A stretch of DNA of 64,000 nt from NCBI RefSeq assembly GCF_042678385.1, contig NZ_JBHUDY010000001.1, positions 1,178,001 to 1,242,000 on the forward strand, given 5' to 3'. The stretch's first letter is position 1; each line of letters opens with the position of its first letter. This DNA is from Sphingomonas_B tabacisoli. GTDB taxonomy: Bacteria; Pseudomonadota; Alphaproteobacteria; Sphingomonadales; Sphingomonadaceae. A program made the translations under genes and the position numbers. Positions 25,222 to 33,949 of this stretch are shown here, piece after piece. The notes beneath the pieces are model-generated. The model was not told the DNA's origin. It saw only the letters and a list, made by a program, of their open reading frames with translations, and made no database searches.

Positions 25222-26363
25222 GCGACGTTTTCATCGTCGGGGCTGGTATCCATCCTTTTGGACGCACCCAGGGCCGCAGCGGGCTGCAACAGGGCGTCTT
25301 TGCGGTCCGCCAAGCGCTGGCCAGCGCCGGTCTGGCTTGGGAAGACATTCAATTCGCCTTCGGTGGGTCGGACGCAGCCGGCAATGCCGACACCATGGTG
25401 TCGGAATTGGGCCCCACAGGCCTCCAGTTTATCAACGTGGCGAATGGCTGCGCGACCGGCGGGTCGGCGCTGTTCGGCGCGTATAGCGCGATCCGCTCGG
25501 GCGAGTTCGACCTGGGCCTAGCTGTGGGCTTCGACAAGCACCCGCGCGGCGCCTTCAACCCGGATCCGGAGGATTGGGGCCTGCCGCGCTGGTATGGCGA
25601 GACCGGCCTCATGCTGACCACGCAGTTCTTCGCGATGAAGATCCAGCGCTACATGGCGCTGTACGGCATCAGCGCGGATAGCCTTGCGCGAGTGGCGGAA
25701 AAGGCGTTCGAAAACGGTGCGCTCGCCGATCATGCGTGGCGCCGCACGCCGGTCGACCGGGAGACCATCGCCAACTCCCAGATGATCAGCGACCCCTTGA
25801 CCAAATACATGTTTTGCTCACCGGGCGAAGGTGGGGTCGCGCTGATTTTGGCCAGCGAGAAGCGTGCCCGGGAGATCGGCGGACTGAGTGTCCGCGTTCG
25901 CGCCGCGGCTGTGCGGTCCCGCCCACGAACGTCGCTCGAAGTCTTCGCGCCGATGGTCGAAATCGGCGAGATCGGTTCGGCCACGCAAATTGCGTCGCGT
26001 GCCGCTTTCGACATGGCTGGAGTCGGCCCCGAGGACATAGATATCGCGCAGCTTCAAGACACCGAATCGGGAGCCGAAATCATGCACATGGCCGAAAACG
26101 GCTTTTGCGCCGACGGCGATCAGGAACAGTGGTTGCGCGAAGGGCGAACGCGCCTGAGGGGATCGCTGCCCGTCAACACGGACGGCGGCTGCCTCGCCTG
26201 CGGAGAACCGATCGGTGCTTCGGGGCTGCGCCAGGTCTATGAAAACGTTATGCAACTGAGCAGAAAGGCCGGCGCGCGGCAGGTCTCGGGGAGTCCGCGT
26301 CTCGCCTACAGCCATGTGTACGGGGCGCCCGGCGTCTCCGGCGTGACAATCATGGAAGCCTGA
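25218..26363 (+). CDS. SCP2-type thiolase / lipid-transfer protein (Ltp) homologue
   Basis: 381 residues of the thiolase fold in the lipid-transfer subgroup: VIGAG-type start (VFIVGAGIHPFGR), the nucleophile region VANGCATGGSAL, NTDGGCLACGEPIGASGLRQVYE and a C-terminal SHVYGAPGVSGVTIM. The GTG start overlaps the OB-fold gene. It probably performs C-C bond cleavage of a CoA thioester with its OB-fold partner. It retains a Cys near the thiolase nucleophile, so thiolase rather than aldolase activity is possible. Confidence 0.85.
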   Translation: MSDVFIVGAGIHPFGRTQGRSGLQQGVFAVRQALASAGLAWEDIQFAFGGSDAAGNADTMVSELGPTGLQFINVANGCATGGSALFGAYSAIRSGEFDLGLAVGFDKHPRGAFNPDPEDWGLPRWYGETGLMLTTQFFAMKIQRYMALYGISADSLARVAEKAFENGALADHAWRRTPVDRETIANSQMISDPLTKYMFCSPGEGGVALILASEKRAREIGGLSVRVRAAAVRSRPRTSLEVFAPMVEIGEIGSATQIASRAAFDMAGVGPEDIDIAQLQDTESGAEIMHMAENGFCADGDQEQWLREGRTRLRGSLPVNTDGGCLACGEPIGASGLRQVYENVMQLSRKAGARQVSGSPRLAYSHVYGAPGVSGVTIMEA

Positions 26364-26368
26364 TCTCC

Positions 26369-27559
26369 ATGGACATGCGCCTGTCATCAGAGGAGGCCGC
26401 GTTCTACGAAGAGGTGAGGGCGTTTCTCGAAGCGGCGCTGACGCCGGAGATGCGCCGCCGGGCTGCCCTGACTTCCACGGTCTTCGCCGAGCCCGACCTG
26501 GCGCTCGAATGGCAGCGGGTGCTCGAAGCCAAAGGCTGGCTGACATATCATTGGCCAAGAGAGGCCGGTGGAACCGGCTGGTCTCCGATCCAGCGCTACC
26601 TCTTCGAAAAGGCGTGCGCGGATGCAGGGGCGCCGGCACTGCCCGGGATGGGGCTGAAGCTCGTTGGGCCGGTGATCTACACCTTCGGGACGCCCGATCA
26701 GAAAGCGCGGTATCTCACACCATTGCGCACCGGAGAACATTTCTGGGCGCAAGGTTTTTCAGAGCCGGGTGCCGGCTCCGATCTCGCCAGCCTGAGCACC
26801 CGAGCAACTCGGCAAGGAAACGAGTGGACCATCAACGGCGTCAAACTGTGGACAACCCAGGCGCAATTCGCAACTCACCTATTCTGTCTTGCCCGAACCG
26901 CTCCTCACGCAAAGCCACAAGCGGGGATCAGCTTCTTCTTGATCGATATGGACCAGCCTGGCGTTCGGGTGCGGCCAATCCTGAGCGCTTCGGGCGACCA
27001 TGAGATCAACGAGGTATTCCTCGACGACGTGCGAGTTCCGGATGCCGATCTGGTCGGCGAGCCCGGGCAGGGGTGGACGATCGCGAAATTTCTACTGCAG
27101 AACGAGCGCGGGGGGGGCACTTACGGGCCGTCCCTTGTCGCCGCGATCCGGCAAGCAGCCACTGCTATAAAACACTTGCCCCAGGCACGCGATCCGCTCT
27201 TTCGCGACAGACTTGCCCGCATCGCCATTCGTGCGGAGGCTCTCGAGACTACCGAACTCCGCATTCTCAGCGTTCTCGATCGAGGGGGAGAGCCTGACGG
27301 ACTCAGTCTCGCCACAAAGCTACTGGCATCCGAGATTCGGCAGGACCTCGAACAACTCAATTTCGATGCCTATGGGCTCTTGGGCCTGCAATCGCCCGCC
27401 CAGCGTCCATTCTACAGCGATTCAGCACCTTCGCCCATCGGTAGCCGCGAAGCTCAAAGCGCAGCGGCGCGCTACCTCAACAGCCGTGCCTGGTCGATCT
27501 TCGGCGGCACGAGCGAAGTTCAGCTTGGCCTGATCGCGAGGGGCGCCCTCGACCTCTGA
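26369..27559 (+). CDS. Acyl-CoA dehydrogenase (ChsE2-like size)
   Basis: A 396-residue acyl-CoA dehydrogenase with FSEPGAGSDLASLSTRA, INGVKLWTTQAQ and the C-terminal catalytic-base loop SIFGGTSEVQLGLIARGAL. It begins 5 nt after the thiolase gene and completes a three-gene operon. It may pair with the short subunit encoded from 24714 as an alpha2-beta2 enzyme. Confidence 0.9.
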   Translation: MDMRLSSEEAAFYEEVRAFLEAALTPEMRRRAALTSTVFAEPDLALEWQRVLEAKGWLTYHWPREAGGTGWSPIQRYLFEKACADAGAPALPGMGLKLVGPVIYTFGTPDQKARYLTPLRTGEHFWAQGFSEPGAGSDLASLSTRATRQGNEWTINGVKLWTTQAQFATHLFCLARTAPHAKPQAGISFFLIDMDQPGVRVRPILSASGDHEINEVFLDDVRVPDADLVGEPGQGWTIAKFLLQNERGGGTYGPSLVAAIRQAATAIKHLPQARDPLFRDRLARIAIRAEALETTELRILSVLDRGGEPDGLSLATKLLASEIRQDLEQLNFDAYGLLGLQSPAQRPFYSDSAPSPIGSREAQSAAARYLNSRAWSIFGGTSEVQLGLIARGALDL

Positions 27560-27715
27560 CACCGCGTTCGGCATAGTAGCAGGAAGCGTTGCATGCCTTT
27601 CAGGACAGCGGTGAACGCGAGCGATTTTGAGCGCATACCGTTCCATTCCGCACGACGAACTCGTACCCGGCCACGGTCGTGCCGCTTGCGGGTAGCGGCA
27701 CGTTCGCTTCCGAAA

Positions 27716-27729
27716 TTTATGATCATAAA
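27716..27729. promoter_or_regulatory. Perfect 14-bp palindrome upstream of the LuxR-type gene
   Basis: TTTATGATCATAAA is a perfect palindrome ending 66 nt before the start codon of the regulator at 27796. A near copy, TTATGATCAGAAAC, sits at 48817-48830, 66 nt from the start of another operon. It is a candidate binding site for this LuxR protein or another dimeric regulator. Confidence 0.5.
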
Positions 27730-27795
27730 CTTGCAGGTCGTTGTAGCGCGTGTTATCCAAGGGAAAATTGGACTCTTGGAGAGGAGCCGGCGCCG

Positions 27796-28572
27796 ATGGA
27801 GATTAGGGAGCTTGATGCCGTTCGGATTTCGACTCGGCAGGATATCCGCTCCGCCGCAACTGCCTTAAAAATGGCGGTTGAGCACAGGCTTGGCGATTTT
27901 CGCATCGCTACGTGCGCAGACTTGGCGAGAGCTGATGCGATGATTGACGGTGATGGCCAGACGCTCGCGACGACGGTCTTTGACTGGACCGACCGCGCAA
28001 ACGACCGCTGGTGGCAGCTTCCGCGGCTGGCGCTGGAATCTCCCTTGGCGGAAGCCTGCCGCTATGAAGGCGACACATTTTGGTGCAATGCGCGAGGCAT
28101 ACGCACCCTGTTTCCAAATCCGATGATGGATCGCATCGACCTTTCGGACTTCCACCACCGCAGCCTTGCTCAAGCGGCGATCGTCGTGCCCGTTCGCATG
28201 CCCTTTGGCGTGATCGGCGCGGTCAGCATGGTCCCGCGAGATATCCGGAAGCTGGACCTCACAGAGGAATTCGAACAGCACGGCGAAGCTTTGGGCGTTT
28301 TGTGTCGCAGTTTCCTGATGAGCTACGCGCGGGTGGTCAACCAGCCCACGCGTTTGCTCTCGGGCAGCGCTGCGCTGTCTAAACGCGAGGTGCAGTGCCT
28401 GCGCTGGGCTGCCGTTGGTAAAACCGACGTGGAAATTGGCATGATCATTTCCCGCAGTCGCGCGACAATTCGTTTCCACATTCATAATGCGGCCGAGAAA
28501 CTGAATGCCGTCAATCGAAGCCAGGCGGTTTTCAAGGCAGCGCAGCTCGGATACCTAAGCTTGGCAGCTTAG
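27796..28572 (+). CDS. LuxR-type transcriptional regulator (solo)
   Basis: 258 residues starting at the ATG at 27796 behind GGAGAGGAG. The N-terminal 170 residues resemble an autoinducer-binding or GAF-like domain. The C-terminal helix-turn-helix is of LuxR type (LSKREVQCLRWAAVGKTDVEIGMIISRSRATIRFHIHNAAEKL). No luxI-type synthase is seen in the window, so it may bind an exogenous or metabolic ligand and control the nearby catabolic operons. Confidence 0.87.
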   Translation: MEIRELDAVRISTRQDIRSAATALKMAVEHRLGDFRIATCADLARADAMIDGDGQTLATTVFDWTDRANDRWWQLPRLALESPLAEACRYEGDTFWCNARGIRTLFPNPMMDRIDLSDFHHRSLAQAAIVVPVRMPFGVIGAVSMVPRDIRKLDLTEEFEQHGEALGVLCRSFLMSYARVVNQPTRLLSGSAALSKREVQCLRWAAVGKTDVEIGMIISRSRATIRFHIHNAAEKLNAVNRSQAVFKAAQLGYLSLAA

Positions 28573-28619
28573 GCGCCTGCGTCGAATCTGTGCCCGCGCG
28601 TTCCTACCCGGAGGGGCGC

Positions 28620-29420
28620 CTAAAGATCGGGATTTCGCCGCGCGAGGATGGCAGTCGCGCGCGCCTCGATGGCTTTGTCGAATGCGGTCGTAGTCAAGGC
28701 ATAGAGTCGATGCTGCGAAATCGCTTGTAGCGCGATCCTGGCAATCTCCTCTGGTTCGGCTGTTGTTTCGTCGAAGACGAAGCCTTCGGCTCCGTCTTCT
28801 GGCTGGTTGCCGGAAGCCGCGTATATCGCGGTGCGCACGAGTCCAGGACAAAGAACAGTAACGCCAATGGGCGCTCTGCGCTTCCGCAAGGCCGCGAACA
28901 GTCCTTCGCTTATCCGCACGACGCCGTGCTTCGAAACGCTATACGGAACGGAGATTGCACCCGTGATCAGGCCTGCTGCCGACGCGGTGTTCAGGAGATG
29001 CCCGGCGGTGCGTTGGGCAAGCATTCTGGGCACGAAGCTACGCAGACCATTGACGACGCCCATCAGGTTGACGTCGATCATCGCTTTCCACTCGGCCAAC
29101 GTGAATTCCCATACCGGTCGATAGCGATCAGCTGTCATGATCCCTGCATTGTTGCATAGAAGATCGGTGCCGCCGAACTCCTTGTCAGCGAGTTCTGCAA
29201 GCCGCTCCACATCCTCGGGATCGCTCACGTCGGTTCTGCTTGCCAGTGTCCGCCCGCCCTGGCGTTCGATTTCCTCGGCTAATCCCTCGACCGTGGCGAG
29301 GTCGAGATCGGCCAACACCAATTTCATCCCTTGATCGGCAAGTGCAAGGGCGAGAGCGCGACCGATTCCACTTGCCGCGCCGGTTATGACGGCAGTTCGT
29401 CCTGAGAACACGAATGGCAT
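28620..29420 (-). CDS. Short-chain dehydrogenase/reductase
   Basis: A 266-residue SDR with TGAASGIG, NNAGIM, a Ser in NTASAAG and YSVSKHG. It continues with GLFAALRKRRAPIGVTVLCPGLV and a C-terminal region unlike the usual substrate-lid end. It is a single gene converging on the luxR-type gene and divergent from the reductase at 29571. It is probably an alcohol or hydroxyacyl dehydrogenase of the same catabolic region. Confidence 0.9.
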   Translation of the reverse strand: MPFVFSGRTAVITGAASGIGRALALALADQGMKLVLADLDLATVEGLAEEIERQGGRTLASRTDVSDPEDVERLAELADKEFGGTDLLCNNAGIMTADRYRPVWEFTLAEWKAMIDVNLMGVVNGLRSFVPRMLAQRTAGHLLNTASAAGLITGAISVPYSVSKHGVVRISEGLFAALRKRRAPIGVTVLCPGLVRTAIYAASGNQPEDGAEGFVFDETTAEPEEIARIALQAISQHRLYALTTTAFDKAIEARATAILARRNPDL

Positions 29421-29570
29421 CCGATCGTCGTCCCTTTTGGACGCTTTGGTCGAAGAGCTCGATGGGCCAACCAGCCGGCGTGATCACCTAGCCTTTTAGC
29501 AAGCTAGTCTCGCTCTGCCGATCAGGTCAAAACCTCAACTGACAACATTTCACTTGGATGGGCTTGCATC

Positions 29571-30593
29571 ATGGCAAATTCAAATCGGCGCTGGTTGTTG
29601 AGGAGCCGTCCCGAAGGTAAGCTCAAGGTCGACGATTTTGCCTTGGACGAGCAACCTTTCGAGGAGCCCGAGTTGCAAGACGGCGAAGTGCTCGTCCGCA
29701 CCGGCATGTTTTCGTGCGCGCCTACGATGCGGAACTGGATGAATGATCCGAGCCGCAGTTACCGAGCCTCGGTCGGGCTTGGTGAGCCGGTGATCGGCGT
29801 GGCTGGCGGCTACGTCGAGAAGTCCCGCCATCCGCGCTTCCCCGTTGGCTCCAAAGTAACGGGTGTTCTGGGTTGGGAAGACTACCGCTTGCTCGCTCCG
29901 GACCGAGATCCGCACCCAGTTCTCGCGGTGCCGGACGATGTCAGTCTCGAAGATGCAATGGGCGTGCTCGGCGCCAACGCGATGACTGCTTATTTCGGCC
30001 TGCTTCGGGTTGGCGATCCGAAGCCGGGAGAGACTGTTGTGGTCTCGGCAGCGGCGGGATCTACAGGATCGGTGGCGGCGCAAATCGCGCGCATAAAGGG
30101 GTGCCGCGTCATCGGAATCGCAGGCGGTGCGGCCAAGTGCGCAAGGCTTACCGAGGAGCTCCGTCTCGATGCGGCGATCGACTACAAAAAGGAAGACGTC
30201 AGCGAACGCCTGCGTGAACTATGCCCTAACGGTATCGACCTCTTCTTCGACAACGTCGGCGGCGATATCTTGCAGGCAGTAATGGACAACATCGCGGTGT
30301 TTGGTCGCGTCGTCGTGTGCGGCCAGATCGCCGCATATGACAGCGCCGACACGGCGCCCGGACCCCGCGACATGATGAAGGTTGTCTATTGGCGCGTCCG
30401 TATTGAAGGTTTCGTCTTGGGCGACTTCGCGAAGGACGCCGACATGGCGCGGGCCGACCTTAAGCGCTGGCGCGATGAAGGCCAACTCGTTTACCGAACG
30501 GATGTTCGCTCGGGGTTTGAGGCACTGCCAAGAACCTTTCTCGATCTCTTCTCAGGCAACAACGACGGCGCCCTGCTCGTCCGCAGCAATTAG
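29571..30593 (+). CDS. NADP-dependent MDR-family oxidoreductase (prostaglandin/curcumin reductase-like)
   Basis: A 340-residue zinc-free medium-chain reductase with AAAGSTGSVAAQIARIKGCRVIGIAGG (cofactor loop), DYKKEDV and FFDNVGGDILQAVM. Such enzymes reduce alpha,beta-unsaturated carbonyls. It is followed 72 nt later by the tandem CoA-transferase operon and may be co-transcribed with it. Confidence 0.88.
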   Translation: MANSNRRWLLRSRPEGKLKVDDFALDEQPFEEPELQDGEVLVRTGMFSCAPTMRNWMNDPSRSYRASVGLGEPVIGVAGGYVEKSRHPRFPVGSKVTGVLGWEDYRLLAPDRDPHPVLAVPDDVSLEDAMGVLGANAMTAYFGLLRVGDPKPGETVVVSAAAGSTGSVAAQIARIKGCRVIGIAGGAAKCARLTEELRLDAAIDYKKEDVSERLRELCPNGIDLFFDNVGGDILQAVMDNIAVFGRVVVCGQIAAYDSADTAPGPRDMMKVVYWRVRIEGFVLGDFAKDADMARADLKRWRDEGQLVYRTDVRSGFEALPRTFLDLFSGNNDGALLVRSN

Positions 30594-30665
30594 CCTTTCG
30601 GTCAGTTCACTTTCCTCCGACCGGCGGGACAGTGTGGTCGGGAAATCAAGAGCAGGTGAGGTTAT

Positions 30666-32009
30666 ATGCCACAACCCAGTCCCATGGCCGCAGAGCGCGC
30701 CGCTCGCACAGCGGCGGCGGCTGCGGACCCCAAACGCCGCCCCAAGGAATGGCGGGGGCCGCTGTCCGGGATCAGGGTGACGGATTTCTGCTGGATGGGC
30801 GTGGGCGCCTGCGCCACCCGCATCCTCGCCGATTTTGGCGCCGAGGTTATCCGCATCGAAGACCGCAACCGTCTCGACCTGCCCCGGCGGCTGCCCATTT
30901 ACATGAACGGACCGATCCGGGCCTATGGTGATGAACTTCTTGATCCCGATCCCGACGCGGCCGGCATGTACAACAACTATAACCGCAACAAGCTGGGCAT
31001 CACGCTCAACATGCGTGATCCGCGCGGCCGGAAGCTGGCCGAACGGTTGATCTCTTTGTCGAGCGTCGTCACCGAGAACTTCGCGCCTGGCGTGATGGAG
31101 CGTTGGGGGCTGACTTACGACCGTATCTGCGAACTCACGCCCGAGCCGGTGATGGCGCGCATGAGCGGATACGGGCATAGCGGTCCGCATTCCCACTTCC
31201 GCAGCTATGGGCCAGTGGTGCAGGCGGTGAGCGGACTCTCGCACGTGTCAGGCCTGCCGGGGCGGGAGCCCTCAGGGTGGGGACTAAGCTACATGGACAA
31301 CATGGCCGCCTTCTACAACGGGATCGGCCTGTTGATGGCGATCTACCACCGAAACAACACGGGCAAGGGCAGCGAAGTCGATGTGTCCGCAATTGAGGCC
31401 GGCATCGGTCTGCTTGGCCCGATCATGCTCGACGTGTCGATGAACGGCAAGAAGACGCGCTCGCCTGATTTTCCGCTCGGCAACCGGATCGAATATCCCG
31501 ACGCGGCCCCGCATGGCGTCTATCCTACTCAGGGCGAGGATCGCTGGATTGCGATCGCGATCTTCAACGAGGCCGAGTGGCAGGCGCTCGTCGCAGAACT
31601 CGGCGACCCCGGCTGGGCAAGCGATCCGCGCTTCGCCACGCAGCCTGCCCGCTTCGCAAACCAGGATGCGCTGGATGAACTCCTTGGGGCGGCGACTGCC
31701 GAGCGGGAGAGGTACGATCTGATGCATCGGCTTCAGCATCGTAGCGTCGCGGCAGCGGTGGTGCAAAATGCCGAGGACATCAACGAGAATGACGAGCAGG
31801 TCGCCCAGAGCGGTGTGTTCTTCGAGCTTGATCATCCGGTCATCGGCCCGGCCAAGTTCGAAGGGATGCCGATCCGCTTCTCCGGGATGGAGCAGCATAA
31901 TTGGCGCTCGGCCCCGCTGCTCGGCGAAGACAATCACCAGGTCTTCACCGAAATCCTAGGCGTGTCCGAAGACGAGTATCACCAACTCGTCGACGAAGGG
32001 GTAATCTGA
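30666..32009 (+). CDS. Class III (CaiB/BaiF) CoA-transferase, first of a tandem pair
   Basis: 447 residues with the family's interlocked fold: ADFGAEVIRIED, NNYNRNKLGITLNMRDPRG, MERWGLTYD and the Asp region LSYMDNMAAFYNGIGLLMAIYHRNNTGKGSEVDVSA. The N-terminus has a 25-residue basic extension. It starts behind AGGTGAGG. The next gene, a second CoA-transferase, begins at the very next base after its stop, so the two are probably a heteromeric enzyme or successive activities on CoA esters. Confidence 0.9.
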   Translation: MPQPSPMAAERAARTAAAAADPKRRPKEWRGPLSGIRVTDFCWMGVGACATRILADFGAEVIRIEDRNRLDLPRRLPIYMNGPIRAYGDELLDPDPDAAGMYNNYNRNKLGITLNMRDPRGRKLAERLISLSSVVTENFAPGVMERWGLTYDRICELTPEPVMARMSGYGHSGPHSHFRSYGPVVQAVSGLSHVSGLPGREPSGWGLSYMDNMAAFYNGIGLLMAIYHRNNTGKGSEVDVSAIEAGIGLLGPIMLDVSMNGKKTRSPDFPLGNRIEYPDAAPHGVYPTQGEDRWIAIAIFNEAEWQALVAELGDPGWASDPRFATQPARFANQDALDELLGAATAERERYDLMHRLQHRSVAAAVVQNAEDINENDEQVAQSGVFFELDHPVIGPAKFEGMPIRFSGMEQHNWRSAPLLGEDNHQVFTEILGVSEDEYHQLVDEGVI

Positions 32010-33206
32010 ATGAACGACGCAGTGCATGGCGCGCATCCCTATGCGGGCCTTCGGGTGCTCGAACTGTCCGAAGACATTGGCGGCGAGTTCCTTGGTCGCC
32101 TTTTGGCCGAAATGGGCGCCGAGGTGATCAAGGTGGAGCATCCTCGCGGCGCCCCCACGCGCGCGATCGGCCCCTTCGCAAACGGACAGGAAGGGCCGGA
32201 GAACAGCCTGACCTTCTGGTATTACAACAACAACAAGCGCGGCGTCACGATCGACTATGAAGCCTCGCTGGAGCCGTTGTCGGCGCTCCTTGCCGACAGG
32301 GACATCTTCATCACGACGATGCAGCCCGCGCGGCTCGCGGAGCTGGGGCTGGACCTCTACGCCGTCGCCGAGGCGCATCCTGCCCTGATCGTGGTCTCGA
32401 TCACGGCATATGGGCTGACCGGCCCTTGGAAGGATTATAAGCCGAGCAACCTAGTCGCTCTCGCCGGCGGTGGCCCGCTGTTTATGTGCGGCTATGACGA
32501 CCATTCGATCCCGCCGATCAATCCCGGCGGCGATCAAGCCTATCACACGGCTACGACGCAGGCGCATATCGGATTGCTCGCCGCACTGATCCATCGCCAA
32601 GCGACGGGCTTGGGGCAGGTGCTCGACATTTCCATGCACTCCGCAAACGCGGTGAATATGGAGCTGGGCAACCCGTATTGGTTCTACCCCAAAGCGAACG
32701 TGCTGCGGCAGACCTGCAGGCACGCGCAGCCGGTCATGACCAATTCCCCGCTGTTCCAGTGCGGCGATGGCAGGTATGTTTATTACACGCTCATTCTCGG
32801 TGACGAAAAGGCGTGGATCATTCTGGTCGAGTGGATGGAAGAGAAGGGCCTGGCCGCTCAGCTCACCGACCCGGAATATTCGGAACTTGCGTTCCGTCAG
32901 ACGCATTTTGATGAAATTCAGACCCTCGTAGAATGCTTTTTCCTGCTGATGGACGCGAACGAGGCTTATCTCGAGGGTCAACGCCGCGGTCTGCCGATCG
33001 GCATCGTCAATGCCCCAGAGGACCTTTTCAACGACGAGCATCTGCGGGCGCGCTCCTTCTTCGTCGAGATCGACATGGGGCCCGAGCACGGCCCGGTCGT
33101 CTTTCCTGGCGAAGGCTACAGATTCACTGCCTTCGGCAGCGTGCCACGCCACCGGGCACCGCGCCTCGGCGAGCATAATGCCGAGGTGTTGGGGAAGGCC
33201 GAGTGA
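32010..33206 (+). CDS. Class III CoA-transferase, second of a tandem pair
   Basis: 398 residues of the CaiB/BaiF family: MGAEVIKVEHPRGAPTR, YNNNKRGVTIDYE, ITAYGLTGPWKDYKPSN and the active-site Asp candidate in NPGGDQAYHTATTQAHIGLLAAL. Start and the previous stop are contiguous with no gap, indicating translational coupling. Its 3' end overlaps the SDR gene by 4 nt. It transfers CoA between an acyl donor and a pathway acid. The donor is not predictable. Confidence 0.9.
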   Translation: MNDAVHGAHPYAGLRVLELSEDIGGEFLGRLLAEMGAEVIKVEHPRGAPTRAIGPFANGQEGPENSLTFWYYNNNKRGVTIDYEASLEPLSALLADRDIFITTMQPARLAELGLDLYAVAEAHPALIVVSITAYGLTGPWKDYKPSNLVALAGGGPLFMCGYDDHSIPPINPGGDQAYHTATTQAHIGLLAALIHRQATGLGQVLDISMHSANAVNMELGNPYWFYPKANVLRQTCRHAQPVMTNSPLFQCGDGRYVYYTLILGDEKAWIILVEWMEEKGLAAQLTDPEYSELAFRQTHFDEIQTLVECFFLLMDANEAYLEGQRRGLPIGIVNAPEDLFNDEHLRARSFFVEIDMGPEHGPVVFPGEGYRFTAFGSVPRHRAPRLGEHNAEVLGKAE

Positions 33207-33949
33207 GCGAATTTCGCCTCGACGGGCGGACCGTGTTTCTGTCCGGCGCTGGCGGCAATCTAGGCGCCGAGATGGCGCGTGGCCTTGGCCGTGCCGGTGC
33301 GCGGCTCATTCTGAACGATCGAGCGTCCGAACCGCTCCAGGCGCTGGCGGCGAGCCTCAGGAGTATCGGCGTCGCCGCGGAACTGGCTGTCTTCGACATC
33401 TGCGATCACGAGAGCGCGGGTGGCCTGCTCAAGGGCATCGATCGTCTCGACGTGCTCGTCAACAATGCAATCAGCTGGTCCGGCGACGCCATGATCGAAA
33501 GCGGCCTGATCGCCGCGCATCGGAACGTCGAGATGGCGCTTCCGGCGCTTCGGCGAGCTGTTACTGCGGCCGGGCAGGCAAGCGTGATCAACGTCGCGTC
33601 GATGTGGGGGCATGTGAGCCCGCCTTTCCCGCTTTATGGTCCCAATGACGCGCTTACGCCCGCCCATTACGGCATGGCGAAGGGCGGCTTGATCCAGCTT
33701 ACACGATATCTTGCGTGTCAGCTTGGCCCAGACGGCATACGCGTCAATTCGGTGAGCCCGGGCCTGTTTCCCGGCAAAGTCGCCGACGAGCGCCCGGATT
33801 TCGTCGAGCGCTTCGCCGTGCGGACTCCGCTTGGGCGGACCGGCGTTTCAAAGGAGATCGCCGGACCGGTCGTGTTTCTGGCATCGGACGCGGCGTCGTT
33901 CGTGACGGGCGCAGACCTGCTCGTGGATGGAGGATATACGGCGTGGTGA
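33203..33949 (+). CDS. Short-chain dehydrogenase/reductase
   Basis: A 248-residue SDR beginning at a GTG that overlaps the CoA-transferase stop. It shows SGAGGNLGAEMARGLGRAG, NNAISW, INVASMWGHV and a Tyr/Lys pair (HYGMAKGGLIQL), ending GADLLVDGGY. It is embedded between CoA-transferases and a Ltp2/DUF35 pair, so it probably oxidises a hydroxyacyl-CoA before C-C cleavage. Confidence 0.88.
   Translation: MSEFRLDGRTVFLSGAGGNLGAEMARGLGRAGARLILNDRASEPLQALAASLRSIGVAAELAVFDICDHESAGGLLKGIDRLDVLVNNAISWSGDAMIESGLIAAHRNVEMALPALRRAVTAAGQASVINVASMWGHVSPPFPLYGPNDALTPAHYGMAKGGLIQLTRYLACQLGPDGIRVNSVSPGLFPGKVADERPDFVERFAVRTPLGRTGVSKEIAGPVVFLASDAASFVTGADLLVDGGYTAW

Noticed and set aside
33715..33945. N-terminal extension of the Ltp2-type gene
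   Set aside because: It overlaps the conserved end of the SDR gene and lacks homology; the GTG at 33946 gives the usual 4-nt overlap.
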